From Spirilliplanes yamanashiensis (GTDB lineage: Bacteria > Actinomycetota > Actinomycetes > Mycobacteriales > Micromonosporaceae): a stretch of 64,000 bases of DNA. A program made the translations under genes and the position numbers. Within the stretch, counting starts at the first letter, position 1, and the number at the start of each line of letters is the position of its first letter. The stretch covers positions 1 to 64,000 of the forward strand of contig NZ_BOOY01000016.1 in assembly GCF_016863475.1 (NCBI RefSeq). The letters run 5' to 3'. Of the stretch, positions 8,588 to 23,016 are shown piece by piece. Below the pieces are notes generated by a model, which was not told the origin of the DNA, searched no databases, and saw only the letters and a list, made by a program, of their open reading frames with translations.

Positions 8588-8588
<1 letters not shown>
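8310..8588 (-). CDS. Rdx (SelT/SelW/SelH-like) thioredoxin-fold protein
   Basis: 92 residues with an N-terminal CTQC motif (EIEYCTQCRWLLRAAW) and a central GTGGVFEIRLDGE, matching the bacterial Rdx family related to selenoproteins W, T and H; the redox Sec is Cys here. The function in bacteria is unknown, presumably thiol redox. Its ATG overlaps the cobN stop (TGATG), so it should be translated together with the cobaltochelatase subunit. It ends inside the convergent cobF stop. Confidence 0.85.
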
Positions 8589-12127
<3,539 letters not shown>

Positions 12128-12159
12128 GGCTCTCCCCCTCGGGGTCCGCGCCCCGAATC

Positions 12160-12290
12160 GTGGTGTCCGCGGCGACCGGAGTTCCTGGCTGCCCCCGGGT
12201 GAGGGGATCACAGTGGCGGGACCGCGCCGGACTTGCACCGGGCTTCCTCCGCTGCGTCGCCGCGCGTGTTGCCCACACTCTCCTGACCCG
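12160..12290 (-). promoter_or_regulatory. Cobalamin riboswitch in the cobN leader
   Basis: Read on the minus strand the leader contains GGAAGCCCGGTGCAAGTCC, then the B12-box GCCACTGTG (12209-12217) and the downstream GCAGCCAGGA, all hallmarks of the AdoCbl riboswitch. It is followed by CGGGG/CCCCG-type pairing next to the cobN ribosome site, which suggests control of translation. The divergent cobG unit does not carry the element. Confidence 0.9.
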
Positions 12291-12365
12291 GCCCGCCCCG
12301 CGTCAAGGACGGTCGCCCGGTGTGACGTGCCCGACCGGGCGCCGGGCGGCGCCGGGGGCCGCCCG

Positions 12366-12371
12366 TAGTAT
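12366..12371 (+). promoter_or_regulatory. -10 element of a probably leaderless cobG promoter
   Basis: TAGTAT ends seven bases before the GTG at 12379, so transcription would begin at or next to the start codon. No ribosome site precedes this GTG. A -35 element is not obvious. Confidence 0.5.
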
Positions 12372-12378
12372 CCGGCGG

Positions 12379-13521
12379 GTGCCCACCCCGCCCCCCGGCC
12401 GCCGCCCGGGTCCCGACGCGTGCCCCGGCGCGCTGCGGCTGCACGCCGCGGCCGACGGCCCGCTAGCCCGGGTCCGCGTGCCCGGCGGCGTGGTGACCGC
12501 GGCGCAGCTGCGGGCGGTCGGCGCGCTCGCCCGGGCGCACGGCGACGGGCACGCCGAGCTGACGTCGCGGGCGAACCTGCAGCTCAGGGCGCTGCGGGCG
12601 GAGCCGGTCACGCTGGCGGCGGCGCTGCGCGCGGCCGGGCTGCTGCCGTCGGACACCCACGAGACGGTGCGCAACATCCTGGCCTCGCCGCTGGCGGCCA
12701 CCCGCCTGCCGGTGGCCCGGCTCGACGCGGGCCTGTGCGCGGACGCCCGCCTGGCGGACCTGCCCGGCCGGTTCCTGTTCGCCCTCGACGACGGCGCCCT
12801 CGACGTGGCCGCCCGGGCCGACGTGGCCGCCGTGCCGGCCGGCGGCGCCACGGCGATCCTCCTCGCAGGCGCCGACGCCGGGGTCCGGGTCGCGGACCCG
12901 GTGGCCGGGCTGCTGGCGGCCGCGCACGCCTTCCTCGACGAGCGGGCCGCCCAGGGGGGCACGGCCTGGCGGCTGGCGGAGCTGACCGACGGCCCGGCCC
13001 GCGTCGCGGCCCGGCTGGGCGGCGCCCTGGACGGGCCCCGGCTCGCCGTGCGGCCCGGCTCGCCCGTCGCGCCCGGGCTGCTCCCGGGGCCCGCGGGGCC
13101 CGCGGTGTCCGCGCTCGTCCCGCTGGGCCGGTTGCACGCCGACCAGCTCGACGCCCTCGCCGCCGCCGGCGACCCCGTCGTGGTGACCCCGTGGCGCGGC
13201 GTCGTCGTGCCCGGCCTCGCCGACCCGGCGCCGCTGGCCGCCGCCGGGCTGGAGACCTCGCCCGGCAGCCGGTGGGCCGGGGTGAGCGCCTGCGCCGGCC
13301 GGCCCGGCTGCGCGAAGTCCCACGCCGACGTGCGCGCCGCCGCGGACGCCGCGACCCGGCCCGGCGGCGGGCGGCCCGTGCACTGGACCGGCTGCCCGCG
13401 CGGCTGCGGCGCCCCCGCCGGCGACCACGTCCGGGTCGAGGCCACCGCCACCGGCTGGACGGTCGACGGCCGCCCGGCGGCCACCGGCGACCTGGCGGCG
13501 GCCGTCGCGGCCGCCCGATGA
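12379..13521 (+). CDS. cobG: Precorrin-3B synthase (CobG)
   Basis: 380 residues. It is homologous to nitrite/sulfite reductases and, in the aerobic pathway, uses O2 to make the ring-A lactone that primes ring contraction. The 4Fe-4S/sirohaem-type cysteine pairs are visible: CAGRPGC (C-x5-C) and [10 protein letters not shown] (C-x3-C). The N-terminal half-domain contains [13 protein letters not shown], a typical substrate-contact stretch. GTG 12379 follows TAGTAT by seven bases, so it is likely leaderless. It heads a cobG-cobH-cobIJ operon. Confidence 0.9.
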   Translation: MPTPPPGRRPGPDACPGALRLHAAADGPLARVRVPGGVVTAAQLRAVGALARAHGDGHAELTSRANLQLRALRAEPVTLAAALRAAGLLPSDTHETVRNILASPLAATRLPVARLDAGLCADARLADLPGRFLFALDDGALDVAARADVAAVPAGGATAILLAGADAGVRVADPVAGLLAAAHAFLDERAAQGGTAWRLAELTDGPARVAARLGGALDGPRLAVRPGSPVAPGLLPGPAGPAVSALVPLGRLHADQLDALAAAGDPVVVTPWRGVVVPGLADPAPLAAAGLETSPGSRWAGVSACAGRPGCAKSHADVRAAADAATRPGGGRPVHWTGCPRGCGAPAGDHVRVEATATGWTVDGRPAATGDLAAAVAAAR

Positions 13522-13532
13522 CGGAGGAACGC

Positions 13533-14153
13533 ATGCACGAGTACGTTCGCGACGGCGCGGAGATCTACCGCCGGTCGTTCGCGACGATCCGGGCCGAGGC
13601 CGACCTGGGCCGGTTCGACGCCGGCGAGGCCCGCGTCGCCGTCCGGATGATCCACGCCTGCGGCATGGTCGACCTGGCCGCCGACATCGGGTTCAGCCCG
13701 GGGGCCGTGGCCGCCGGGCGGGCCGCCCTGCTGGCCGGGGCGCCGATCCTGTGCGACGCCCAGATGGTGGCGTCCGGGGTGACCCGCACCCGGCTGCCCG
13801 CCGGCAACGACGTGGTGTGCACGCTGCGCGACCCGGCCGTCCCCGGCCTCGCCGCGCGGCTGGGCAACACCCGCAGCGCCGCCGCCCTGGAGCTGTGGCG
13901 CGACCGGCTCGGCGGGGCCGTGGTGGCGATCGGCAACGCCCCGACGGCCCTGTTCCACCTGCTCGACATGGTGGCGGCGGGCGCGCCCCGGCCCGCGCTG
14001 GTGATCGGCGTCCCGGTCGGGTTCATCGGGGCGGCCGAGTCGAAGGACGCCCTGGCGGCGTCCGGGCTGGAGCACGTCGTGGTGCGCGGGCGCCGCGGCG
14101 GCAGCGCGATCACGGCCGCGGCGGTCAACGCCCTGGCCAGCGAGGAGGAGTAG
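13533..14153 (+). CDS. cobH: Precorrin-8X methylmutase
   Basis: 206 residues, the usual CobH length. It moves the C11 methyl to C12, giving hydrogenobyrinate. The catalytic histidine is in [12 protein letters not shown] (His41), and the substrate-binding end has [24 protein letters not shown] lies directly before the ATG at 13533, which is why this start is chosen; an ATG at 13518 overlapping the cobG stop (ATGA) is the alternative. It lies in the cobG-cobH-cobIJ operon. Confidence 0.92.
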   Translation: MHEYVRDGAEIYRRSFATIRAEADLGRFDAGEARVAVRMIHACGMVDLAADIGFSPGAVAAGRAALLAGAPILCDAQMVASGVTRTRLPAGNDVVCTLRDPAVPGLAARLGNTRSAAALELWRDRLGGAVVAIGNAPTALFHLLDMVAAGAPRPALVIGVPVGFIGAAESKDALAASGLEHVVVRGRRGGSAITAAAVNALASEEE

Positions 14154-14155
14154 CG

Positions 14156-15643
14156 GTGACGGGTCGTCTGTACGGCGTCGGGCTGGGGCCCGGGGATCCG
14201 GAGCTCGTCACCGTCAGGGCGGCGCGGCTCATCGAGGGCGCCGACGTGATCGCGTACCACGCGGCCCGGCACGGGCGGTCGATCGCCCGGTCGGTGGCCG
14301 AGCCGTACCTGCGGGCCGGGCAGATCGAGGAGGCGCTGATCTACCCGGTGACCACCGAGACCACCGACCACCCGGGCGGCTACCAGGGCGCCATCGACGA
14401 GTTCTACGCCGCGGCGGCGGAGCGGCTCGCCGCGCACCTCGACGCGGGCCGCGACGTGGTGGTGCTGGCCGAGGGCGACCCGTTCTTCTACGGCTCCTAC
14501 ATGCACATGCACAAGCGGCTGGCGCACCGCTACCCGGCGGAGGTGGTGCCGGGCGTGACGTCGGTCAGCGCGGCCGCCGCGGTGCTCGGCCGGCCGCTGG
14601 TGGAACGCGACGAGGTGCTGACCGTGCTGCCCGGCACGCTGCCGGCCGACGAGCTGGCCGCCCGGCTCGCCGCCACCGACTCGGCCGCGGTGATGAAGCT
14701 GGGCCGCACGTTCGCCGGGGTGCGGGAGGCGCTGGAGCGCGCGGGCCGGCTCGACGAGGCGTTCTACGTGGAGCGCGCCACCATGGCCGCCGAGCGGCGC
14801 GGCCGCCTCGCCGACGTCGACCCCGCCACCGTGCCGTACTTCTCGCTCGCCCTGCTGCCGAGCCGCGCCGGCCTGCCCGAGCCGCCCGCGGCCGCGGCGG
14901 CGCCGGGGCGCGGCGGCGTCACCGTCGTCGGGCTGGGCCCGGCCGGCCGCGAGTGGCTGACCCCGGAGGCGCAGGCCGCCCTGGCCGAGGCCGACGACCT
15001 GGTGGGCTACGGCCCGTACCTGGACCGGGTGGCGCCGAACCCGCGGCAGCGCCGGCACGCCTCCGACAACCGGGTGGAGGCCGAGCGGGCCGCGTTCGCC
15101 CTGGACCTGGCGCTGCGCGGGCGCCGGGTGGCGGTCGTGTCGGCGGGCGACCCCGGCGTGTTCGCGATGGCCGCCGCCGTGCTGGAGGTCGCCGAGGACC
15201 CGCAGTGGAAGGACGTCAGCGTCCGGGTGCTGCCCGGGCTGACCGCCGCGCAGGCCGTGGCGAGCCGGGTCGGCGCCCCGCTCGGGCACGACTTCTGCGT
15301 GCTGTCGCTGTCCGACCGGCTCAAGCCGTGGGAGGTCATCGAGCGGCGGCTCGCGGCCGCGGCGGCCGCCGACTTCGTCATCGCGATCTACAACCCGGCG
15401 TCGAGGTCACGCACCGCCCAGCTGGTCCGGGCCCGCGAGGTGCTGCTCGAACACCGCGACCCGGCCACGCCCGTGGTGATCGGCCGCGACGTCGGCGGCA
15501 GCGGCGAGTCGGTGCGGGTCACCACCCTCGCCGAGCTGGACCCGTCCGGCGTGGACATGCGCTGCCTGCTCATCGTCGGCTCGTCGCAGACCCGCTCCAA
15601 CGGCACGACCGTCTGGACGCCGCGCACCTACCCCGCCCTTTAG
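14156..15643 (+). CDS. cobIJ: CobI-CobJ fusion: precorrin-2 C20- and precorrin-3B C17-methyltransferase
   Basis: 495 residues made of two tetrapyrrole methyltransferase domains. The first (about 1-245, starting GVGLGPGDPELVTVRA, with EGDPFFYGS and VVPGVTSVSA) is CobI. The second (about 255-495, starting VVGLGPAGREWLTPEA, with SAGDPGVFAMA, LPGLTAAQA and IYNPASRSR) is CobJ. Fusion of these two is common in actinobacteria. The CobI half adds the C20 methyl; the CobJ half methylates C17 and contracts the ring. GTG 14156 is two bases after the cobH stop, with GAGGAGGAG upstream. Confidence 0.93.
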   Translation: MTGRLYGVGLGPGDPELVTVRAARLIEGADVIAYHAARHGRSIARSVAEPYLRAGQIEEALIYPVTTETTDHPGGYQGAIDEFYAAAAERLAAHLDAGRDVVVLAEGDPFFYGSYMHMHKRLAHRYPAEVVPGVTSVSAAAAVLGRPLVERDEVLTVLPGTLPADELAARLAATDSAAVMKLGRTFAGVREALERAGRLDEAFYVERATMAAERRGRLADVDPATVPYFSLALLPSRAGLPEPPAAAAAPGRGGVTVVGLGPAGREWLTPEAQAALAEADDLVGYGPYLDRVAPNPRQRRHASDNRVEAERAAFALDLALRGRRVAVVSAGDPGVFAMAAAVLEVAEDPQWKDVSVRVLPGLTAAQAVASRVGAPLGHDFCVLSLSDRLKPWEVIERRLAAAAAADFVIAIYNPASRSRTAQLVRAREVLLEHRDPATPVVIGRDVGGSGESVRVTTLAELDPSGVDMRCLLIVGSSQTRSNGTTVWTPRTYPAL

Positions 15644-15712
15644 GGCGCACCTCCGGACGTTGTCCGCGCCGCCGCGCGAGCCCACCCTCGGGAGCTGAGG
15701 AGAGGGGGCGCG

Positions 15713-16030
15713 ATGGCGGACGAACCGGAGCTCACCGAGGGCGCCGAGGGCGAGTGGGTGTCCTACCTGCAGCAGTGGCTGGCCACCCTGGGCTCGTACC
15801 AGGGGCAGGTGGACGGGCAGTTCGGCCCGGTCACCCGGGCGGCCGTGGAGCACGTGCAGGACCGGTACGGGATCGGCGGGTCCGGCGCGGCCGGCGCCGA
15901 GACGTGGAACCTCATCGCGGCCGCCCGCGACAGCGGGCCGCTGGAGGCCGGCATCGAGTGGGGCGACCAGCAGCTCGACGAGGTCGACGTGCCCGAGATC
16001 GGCGCCGACGAGGAAGGGGTCCGGGCATGA
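15713..16030 (+). CDS. Peptidoglycan-binding-like (PG_binding_1) protein without signal peptide
   Basis: 105 residues. A PG_binding_1-type three-helix motif fills residues 13-72 (YLQQWLATLGSYQGQVDGQFGPVTRAAVEHVQ). The C-terminus is very acidic. There is no signal peptide or membrane segment, so export by the standard route is not evident. GAGGAGAGGGGG lies before the ATG, and the stop overlaps the next start (ATGA), so the two proteins are coupled. The pair interrupts the cobalamin genes. Role unknown. Confidence 0.75.
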   Translation: MADEPELTEGAEGEWVSYLQQWLATLGSYQGQVDGQFGPVTRAAVEHVQDRYGIGGSGAAGAETWNLIAAARDSGPLEAGIEWGDQQLDEVDVPEIGADEEGVRA

Positions 16031-16542
16031 GCGGCGAGGGCGGCGACAAGTTCACCAACTGGGGCAAGTTCGCCTGGGACATCCTGAAGGACAACCGGCC
16101 GGCCGTGAACACCGAGGCCGACTACGTCAACGCGGTGCCGGCGAACGCGAGCTGGGCCGACCTGTCGGCGCCGCACGGCACCAACCACTTCACCTGGAAG
16201 TGGGTCGGGCCGGGCTGGATCATCCGCGACTTCTGGTTCGACATGATGCTCAGCTGGACGTACGGGGCGCGGTGGCGCGGCGGCGGCGCGTACATCACCA
16301 ACGCGGTCGTCACCGTCACCGACTACAGCGTCGGGGTGGGCGGCTACGACATCCGCATCGCCTGCCGGGTCGGCAACATCGAGAACGGCGGCTCGGAGAC
16401 CGCGCCGTACCCGCGCATCCCGATCGACGTCAGCATCGGCTACAGCAACTGGCTGTACGGCGGCGGCGGCACCTGCCGGTTCCTGGTGGCGGGCACCGGG
16501 GCGGGCAACGCCACCTACGACTCGTCGGCCCGGGACGTCTGA
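16027..16542 (+). CDS. Unknown Trp/Tyr/Gly-rich protein coupled to PG-binding-like gene
   Basis: 171 residues, not recognised. It is rich in aromatic residues and glycine (HFTWKWVGPGWIIRDFWFD, WLYGGGGTC) with alternating hydrophobic strands, suggesting an all-beta fold such as a jelly roll. It has no signal peptide and no membrane helix. The ATG overlaps the previous stop by four bases. The 3' end overlaps the convergent cobK by 28 bases and includes a duplicated GACGTCTGA. With its partner it could form a structural or cell-wall-associated pair, but no function can be assigned. Confidence 0.7.
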   Translation: MSGEGGDKFTNWGKFAWDILKDNRPAVNTEADYVNAVPANASWADLSAPHGTNHFTWKWVGPGWIIRDFWFDMMLSWTYGARWRGGGAYITNAVVTVTDYSVGVGGYDIRIACRVGNIENGGSETAPYPRIPIDVSIGYSNWLYGGGGTCRFLVAGTGAGNATYDSSARDV

Positions 16543-17282
16543 GACGTCTGAGCCCTCAGCCACGCGGCGGCCCCGGCGACCGTCCCCACCGCGGGGACGC
16601 CCGCCGGGGCCGGCGGCCGGTCCACCACCACCACGGGGATGCCGCGCTCGCGGGCGGCGGCCAGCTTGGCGGCGGCCAGCTCGCCGCCGCTGTCCTTGGT
16701 GACCAGCACGTCGATGCCGTGCTCCGCCATCAGCGCCCGCTCCCCGGCCAGGGTGAACGGGCCGCGGTCGAGCACCACGGTCAGCCGGGCGGGCAGCGGC
16801 GGCGCGGGCGGCTCCACCGACCGGGCCAGCACGTGCGCGGACAGGCGGGCGTACGCGGCGAAGCTCTGCCGGCCGGTGGTGACGAAGATCCGCTTCCCCA
16901 GCGTGCCGGCCAGCGCCGCGGCGGCCTCGACGGTGGGCACCCGCCGCCAGTCGTCGCCGGGCTCCTGCCGCCACGGCGGGCGGCGCAGCGCGAGCAGCGG
17001 CACCCCGGTGGCGGCGGCCGCGGCGGCCGCGGACCGGCTGATCGCGGACGCGAACGGGTGGGTGGCGTCGACGAGCGCGCCGACCCGCTCGGCGCGCAGG
17101 TAGGCGGCCAGCCCCTCGGCGCCGCCGAACCCGCCGATGCGCAGGCCGCCGGCCGGGATGATCGGGTCGTCGGTGCGCCCGGCGAGCGAGCTGACCACCG
17201 TCAGGGCCGCCTCGCCGGCGCACGCCGCGGCCAGCTCGCGGCCCTCGGCGGTGCCGCCCAGGATCAGGACGCGCAGGCTCAC
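16515..17282 (-). CDS. cobK: Precorrin-6A reductase
   Basis: 255 residues, as expected for CobK, which reduces precorrin-6A to precorrin-6B with NADPH. Motifs: [14 protein letters not shown] at the N-terminus, [13 protein letters not shown] in the middle (the family's DATHP), and [10 protein letters not shown] near the C-terminus. GTG 17282 overlaps the cobM stop (GTGA). It is the last gene of the cobL-cobM-cobK operon. The C-terminus carries a QTSQTS duplication from a 9-base repeat. Confidence 0.92.
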   Translation of the reverse strand: MSLRVLILGGTAEGRELAAACAGEAALTVVSSLAGRTDDPIIPAGGLRIGGFGGAEGLAAYLRAERVGALVDATHPFASAISRSAAAAAAATGVPLLALRRPPWRQEPGDDWRRVPTVEAAAALAGTLGKRIFVTTGRQSFAAYARLSAHVLARSVEPPAPPLPARLTVVLDRGPFTLAGERALMAEHGIDVLVTKDSGGELAAAKLAAARERGIPVVVVDRPPAPAGVPAVGTVAGAAAWLRAQTSQTSRADES

Positions 17283-18019
17283 CGGCAGCGCGCCGACGAG
17301 TAGAGGTGGCTGTCGGGGAACTGCTCGGCGGTCAGCGCGGCGCCGACGACGATGACGGCGGTGCGCACAATCCCGGCCGCCTCCACCGCGGCCGCGATCG
17401 TGCCCAGCGTGCCGCGCACGATCAGCTCGTCGGGGCGGCTGGCGCGGGCCACCACGGCGACCGGGCAGTCCGGCCCGTAGACGGGCGCCAGCTCGGCGGC
17501 CACGGCGGCGATCCGCTGCACGGCCAGGTGCAGCACCATCGTGGCCCGGCTCGCGCCGAGGGTGGCCAGGTCCTCGCCGGGCGGCATCGGGGTGGCCCGC
17601 TGCGCGATCCGGGTGAGCACCACCGACTGGGCGACGCCGGGCACGGTGAACTCCCGGCCCAGCGCGGCGGCCGCCGCCGCGAACGCGGGCACGCCGGGGG
17701 TGACGTCGTACGGCACCCCGGCCGCGTCCAGCCGGCGCAGCTGCTCGGCGACCGCGCTGAACACCGACGGGTCGCCGGAGCACAACCGGGCGACGTCGTG
17801 GCCGGCGGCGTGCGCGGCGACCAGCTCGGCGACGATCTCGTCGAGGGTCAGCCCGGCCGTGTCGACGAGCCGGGCGCCGGGCGGGCACCAGGCCAGCAGC
17901 TCCGGCGGGACCAGGCTGCCCGCGTACAGGCAGACCGGTGAGGCGGCGATCAGGTCGCGGCCGCGCACGGTGATGAGGTCGGCGGCGCCGGGGCCCGCGC
18001 CGATGAAGTGGACGGTCAC
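17279..18019 (-). CDS. cobM: Precorrin-4 C11-methyltransferase
   Basis: 246 residues, a single tetrapyrrole methyltransferase domain that methylates C11 to give precorrin-5. Motifs: [44 protein letters not shown] and [12 protein letters not shown], all diagnostic for CobM/CbiF. GTG 18019 overlaps the cobL stop by four bases (GTGA), and its own stop overlaps cobK in the same way. Confidence 0.93.
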   Translation of the reverse strand: MTVHFIGAGPGAADLITVRGRDLIAASPVCLYAGSLVPPELLAWCPPGARLVDTAGLTLDEIVAELVAAHAAGHDVARLCSGDPSVFSAVAEQLRRLDAAGVPYDVTPGVPAFAAAAAALGREFTVPGVAQSVVLTRIAQRATPMPPGEDLATLGASRATMVLHLAVQRIAAVAAELAPVYGPDCPVAVVARASRPDELIVRGTLGTIAAAVEAAGIVRTAVIVVGAALTAEQFPDSHLYSSARCR

Positions 18020-19224
18020 GGCCGGGTCACCGCCCAGATCGTCACGGGCATCAGGGGTCTCCATCCGGTGAAGCCGCCGACGGGCGCGGCGCGGTGCACG
18101 GCGAGCCGGGTGAGGTCGCCGCCGAGGCGGGCGTGCGCGGCGGCGAGGACCTGCTCGCTCTCGATCGTCACGGCGTTGGCGACGAGCCGGCCGCCCGGCG
18201 CGAGCGCGGCCCAGGCGGCGTCGACCATGCCGGGCGCGGTGACCCCGCCGCCGACGAACACGGCGTCGGCGGGGCCGGCCAGCTCCGCGAGGGCCTGCGG
18301 CGCCCGCCCGGTGACGACGGTCAGCCGCGGCACGCCCAGCGCTTCGGCGTTCGCCCCGATCCGCGCGGCGCGGACCGGGTCGGGTTCGACGGCCACCGCC
18401 CGGTTGGCGGGGTGCGCGCGCAGCCACTCGATGGCGATGCTGCCCGACCCGGCGCCGACGTCCCAGAGCAGCTGCCCGGCGGCGGGCGCGAGCCGGGCCA
18501 GCGTGACGGCCCGGACCTCGCGCTTGGTGAGCTGGCCGTCGGAGTCGTACGCGTCGTCGGGCAGGCCCGGGGTGGTCGGCAGCAGCGGGGCGTCCGGGCC
18601 GGCCACGCACCGCACGGCGACCACCCGCAGCGGGTCGCCCGGCGGGTGCGGCCACGCCGCGGCGGTGCCGGTCAGCACGCGTTCGGCCGGCCCGCCGAGC
18701 TGTTCGAGCACGGTGACCGGGCTGTCGCCGTACCCCCGGGCGGTGAGCAGGGCCGCGACCTGCGCGACGTCGGCGCCGAGGACGAGCACCCGGCGGCCGG
18801 GCTGCACGGCCGGGTGCAGCGCGGCGACGGGCGCGGTGACCAGGCTGACCACCTCGGTGTCGTCGAGGCGCCAGCCGAGGCGCGCCGCGGCGAGCGACGC
18901 CGACGACGGGTGCGGCAGCACCCGCAGCCGGTCGGGCCCCAGCAGCCCCGCCAGGGTGGCGCCGATGCCGTGCCACATCGGGTCGCCGCTGGCCAGCACG
19001 CAGACGGCGCGCCCGCGGTGCGCGGCGAGGACCCCCGGCAGGGCGGGCACCAGCGGCGACGGCCACGCCTCGCGCCGGGCGCCGACCGCGGCGGGCAGCA
19101 GGCCGAGCTGGCGCGGGGCGCCCAGCACGACGTCGGCGGCGGTCAGGGCGGCGCGGGCGGCGTCGCCCAGGCCGGCCCAGCCGTCCGCGCCGACGCCGAC
19201 CACGGTGACGGGGGGTTCGAGCAC
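18016..19224 (-). CDS. cobL: Precorrin-6Y C5,15-methyltransferase (decarboxylating)
   Basis: 402 residues with two domains. The N-terminal CbiE-like tetrapyrrole methyltransferase covers about 1-200 ([25 protein letters not shown]). The C-terminal CbiT-like class I methyltransferase begins near 225 ([31 protein letters not shown]). It methylates C5 and C15 and removes the acetate carboxyl to give precorrin-8X. GTG 19224 is the first codon of the cobL-cobM-cobK operon. No cobalamin riboswitch precedes it. Confidence 0.93.
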   Translation of the reverse strand: MLEPPVTVVGVGADGWAGLGDAARAALTAADVVLGAPRQLGLLPAAVGARREAWPSPLVPALPGVLAAHRGRAVCVLASGDPMWHGIGATLAGLLGPDRLRVLPHPSSASLAAARLGWRLDDTEVVSLVTAPVAALHPAVQPGRRVLVLGADVAQVAALLTARGYGDSPVTVLEQLGGPAERVLTGTAAAWPHPPGDPLRVVAVRCVAGPDAPLLPTTPGLPDDAYDSDGQLTKREVRAVTLARLAPAAGQLLWDVGAGSGSIAIEWLRAHPANRAVAVEPDPVRAARIGANAEALGVPRLTVVTGRAPQALAELAGPADAVFVGGGVTAPGMVDAAWAALAPGGRLVANAVTIESEQVLAAAHARLGGDLTRLAVHRAAPVGGFTGWRPLMPVTIWAVTRP

Positions 19225-19351
19225 GCCGTGACGCTATCGGGTGCCGGTGCGCCGGTGCGGGCGGCGGGGACGTCGCAGTGGTGTCCGTCTCGGCACGCCC
19301 GGCCCGCCGGGACCGGCCTTTCCGGCGTGGCCGCCCGGCGGCGGGCGTGGG

Positions 19352-19357
19352 TAGCGT
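19352..19357 (+). promoter_or_regulatory. -10 element for a probably leaderless gene
   Basis: TAGCGT (TANNNT type) ends seven bases before the GTG at 19365, the same geometry as TAGTAT before cobG. No ribosome site is present. Confidence 0.4.
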
Positions 19358-19364
19358 CGGCGCC

Positions 19365-20285
19365 GTGCTGAGCCCTGCCGTGCGGGTCGTGGGCCCGCTG
19401 CGCGGTGTCGCCCCGGACGGGGTCCGCGCCGCCCTGGCCGGCCTGCACACCCTCGACCCGCGCCACCCCCTGCTCGGCGGCGCGCCCGACGGCGACGCGC
19501 TCGCCCGCCGGCTGCGCACGGCGGTGCGGGCGGCGCCCGGCGCCGGCCCCGCCGAGCTGGCGCACCTGCTGCTCGCGCCCGGCGCCGCCCGGGTGCTGGT
19601 CGGCGACGCGCACGTCGCCACCCGGCTGGCCGCCCCAGAGCCGATGCTGCGGGAACTGCTGCTGGCGGCGGCGCAGCGGCGGGCCGCCCGGCCGCTGCCC
19701 GTGCCGCCGCCCCGCGGGTGCCGCCCGGCGGTCCGGCCGGCGCCGCCCGACCCGCGCCCGCTGCGCGACTGGCACCCCCGGCCGGCGACCGCGACCGCCG
19801 TCGCCGGGCCGGGCGCGGCGGCGCCGGGCACGGGCGCCGCCGCGCTGACCGTGCGGGTGGCCCGCGCCCTGCGGGCCGTCGGGCTGCCACCGCACGGCGT
19901 GGGCGCCGTCGTCGACGGGCGGCGGCTGCCCGCGGCCGACCTCACCGACCCGGCCGCGGTGGCGGCGGCGCTGCGCCGCGCCCGCCCGGCGCGGCCCGAC
20001 CCGGCCGTCGTCCCGCCGAGCGTCGTGGCCGCCGAGCCCCAGCCCCGCCTCACGCTGCGCCGCGCCGACCACGGGCTGCTCGCCGACCTGCCGTGGGCGG
20101 CCGGGCCGCGCGCCGACGTCACCGCGGCGGGGCACTGCCCGCCGGAGGGCGTCGTCGTGGCCGCCACGACCCTGGGCGGCGAGCTGCACCTGACGGCCAC
20201 GTTCCACGCCACGACGTTCCCGGCGGAGCTGGTCGCCGCGGCGCTGCGGCTGGCCGCCGGGCAGCCGGCCCCCGGCCGCGGCTGA
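19365..20285 (+). CDS. Unknown protein, possibly a degenerate condensation-like acyltransferase
   Basis: 306 residues, very rich in Ala, Pro and Arg. The beginning ([18 protein letters not shown]... RHPLL) and the end ([22 protein letters not shown]) resemble the first and last parts of condensation/PapA-type acyltransferase domains. The usual catalytic HHxxxDG is not visible; the corresponding stretch reads [14 protein letters not shown] 19365 is preferred because of the -10 at 19352-19357; a GTG at 19278 is in frame. It lies between the cobL operon and a universal stress protein gene in the same orientation. Function cannot be assigned. Confidence 0.55.
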   Translation: MLSPAVRVVGPLRGVAPDGVRAALAGLHTLDPRHPLLGGAPDGDALARRLRTAVRAAPGAGPAELAHLLLAPGAARVLVGDAHVATRLAAPEPMLRELLLAAAQRRAARPLPVPPPRGCRPAVRPAPPDPRPLRDWHPRPATATAVAGPGAAAPGTGAAALTVRVARALRAVGLPPHGVGAVVDGRRLPAADLTDPAAVAAALRRARPARPDPAVVPPSVVAAEPQPRLTLRRADHGLLADLPWAAGPRADVTAAGHCPPEGVVVAATTLGGELHLTATFHATTFPAELVAAALRLAAGQPAPGRG

Positions 20286-20303
20286 CCACCGGCCGCCCGG
20301 GGC

Positions 20304-20319
20304 GGGGCTTTCGGCCCTG
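20304..20319 (+). promoter_or_regulatory. DosR/DevR-like box before universal stress protein gene
   Basis: GGGGCTTTCGGCCCTG, ending 33 bases before the ATG at 20353. The right half-site CGGCCCTG is shared with three other sites here. Confidence 0.6.
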
Positions 20320-20352
20320 CCCAGGACCGCCGGGCCCGCGCAGGCTGGGCCC

Positions 20353-21168
20353 ATGGGAACCATCGAGATCGTCGTCGGGACCGACGGGTCGGCCCCCGCC
20401 ACCGCCGCCGTCCGCTGGGCCGCCGAGGAGGCCGCCCGCCGGCACGCCGTCCTGCGCATCGTGCACGCCGCCGACGCCGACGTCGGCGAGGAGATCGACG
20501 GCCTGCTCGCGCACGCCGAGTCGGTCGTGCGCAGCGCCGTCCCGCACGTGCCGGTCCGCCGCCAGATCGGCCAGGGCGACCCCGCCGACGTGCTCCTCGC
20601 CGCCGCCGCCCGAGCCGCGCTCGTCGTGATCGGCCACCGGGGCCGCGGCGGCTTCGCCAGCCTGCTGCTCGGCTCCGTCGGCCACGACGTGACCACCCGG
20701 TCGCTGTGCCCCGTCGTGGTGGTGCGCGGCAAGGTCGGCGAGCGCCTCGGCAGCCCCGTCGTGGTCGGCCTCGACGGCTCCGGCGAGTCCGCGTACGCCG
20801 CCCGGCTCGCCTTCGAGCACGCCGATGCCGCCGGCTGCGGCGTCCTGGCCGTGCGGGCCTGGCAGCCGATCACCCCGTGGGGCCCCGGCATGACCCCGCT
20901 GCCGTACGACCCGGACGCGTTCGAGGCGGCCGAGCGCGCCGCCCTGGCCACCGACCTCGCCCCGTGGCGCGAGAAGTTCCCCGACGTGCCGGTCGGCACG
21001 CTGGTGGCCCGCGGCGCCCCGGCCCCGGTGCTGGTACAGGCGTCCACATCGGCCCGGCTCGTCGTGGCGGGCAGCCGCGGGCACGGCATCGCGGGCACGC
21101 CGCTCGGCTCCGTGGGCCTGCACCTGCTGCACCACGCCGACTGCCCGGTCCTGCTCGCGCACGGCTGA
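20353..21168 (+). CDS. Tandem universal stress protein
   Basis: 271 residues with two Usp domains (about 1-130 and 135-271). Domain 1 has the ATP-binding pattern [15 protein letters not shown] (G-x2-G-x9-G-S); domain 2 has [14 protein letters not shown], one residue shorter. Tandem USPs of this kind are typical DosR-regulon members in actinobacteria, and a DosR-like box lies 33 bases upstream. The GH15 gene starts 30 bases downstream and is probably co-transcribed. Confidence 0.92.
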   Translation: MGTIEIVVGTDGSAPATAAVRWAAEEAARRHAVLRIVHAADADVGEEIDGLLAHAESVVRSAVPHVPVRRQIGQGDPADVLLAAAARAALVVIGHRGRGGFASLLLGSVGHDVTTRSLCPVVVVRGKVGERLGSPVVVGLDGSGESAYAARLAFEHADAAGCGVLAVRAWQPITPWGPGMTPLPYDPDAFEAAERAALATDLAPWREKFPDVPVGTLVARGAPAPVLVQASTSARLVVAGSRGHGIAGTPLGSVGLHLLHHADCPVLLAHG

Positions 21169-21198
21169 AACGGCCCTCGCCGGGGTAAGCAGCCAGCC

Positions 21199-23000
<1,802 letters not shown>

Positions 23001-23016
<16 letters not shown>

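Noticed and set aside
19300-19335. GGGACCGGCCTTTCC before the condensation-like gene
   Set aside because: It has one half-site but no paired right half at the required spacing, so it is not called a DosR box.
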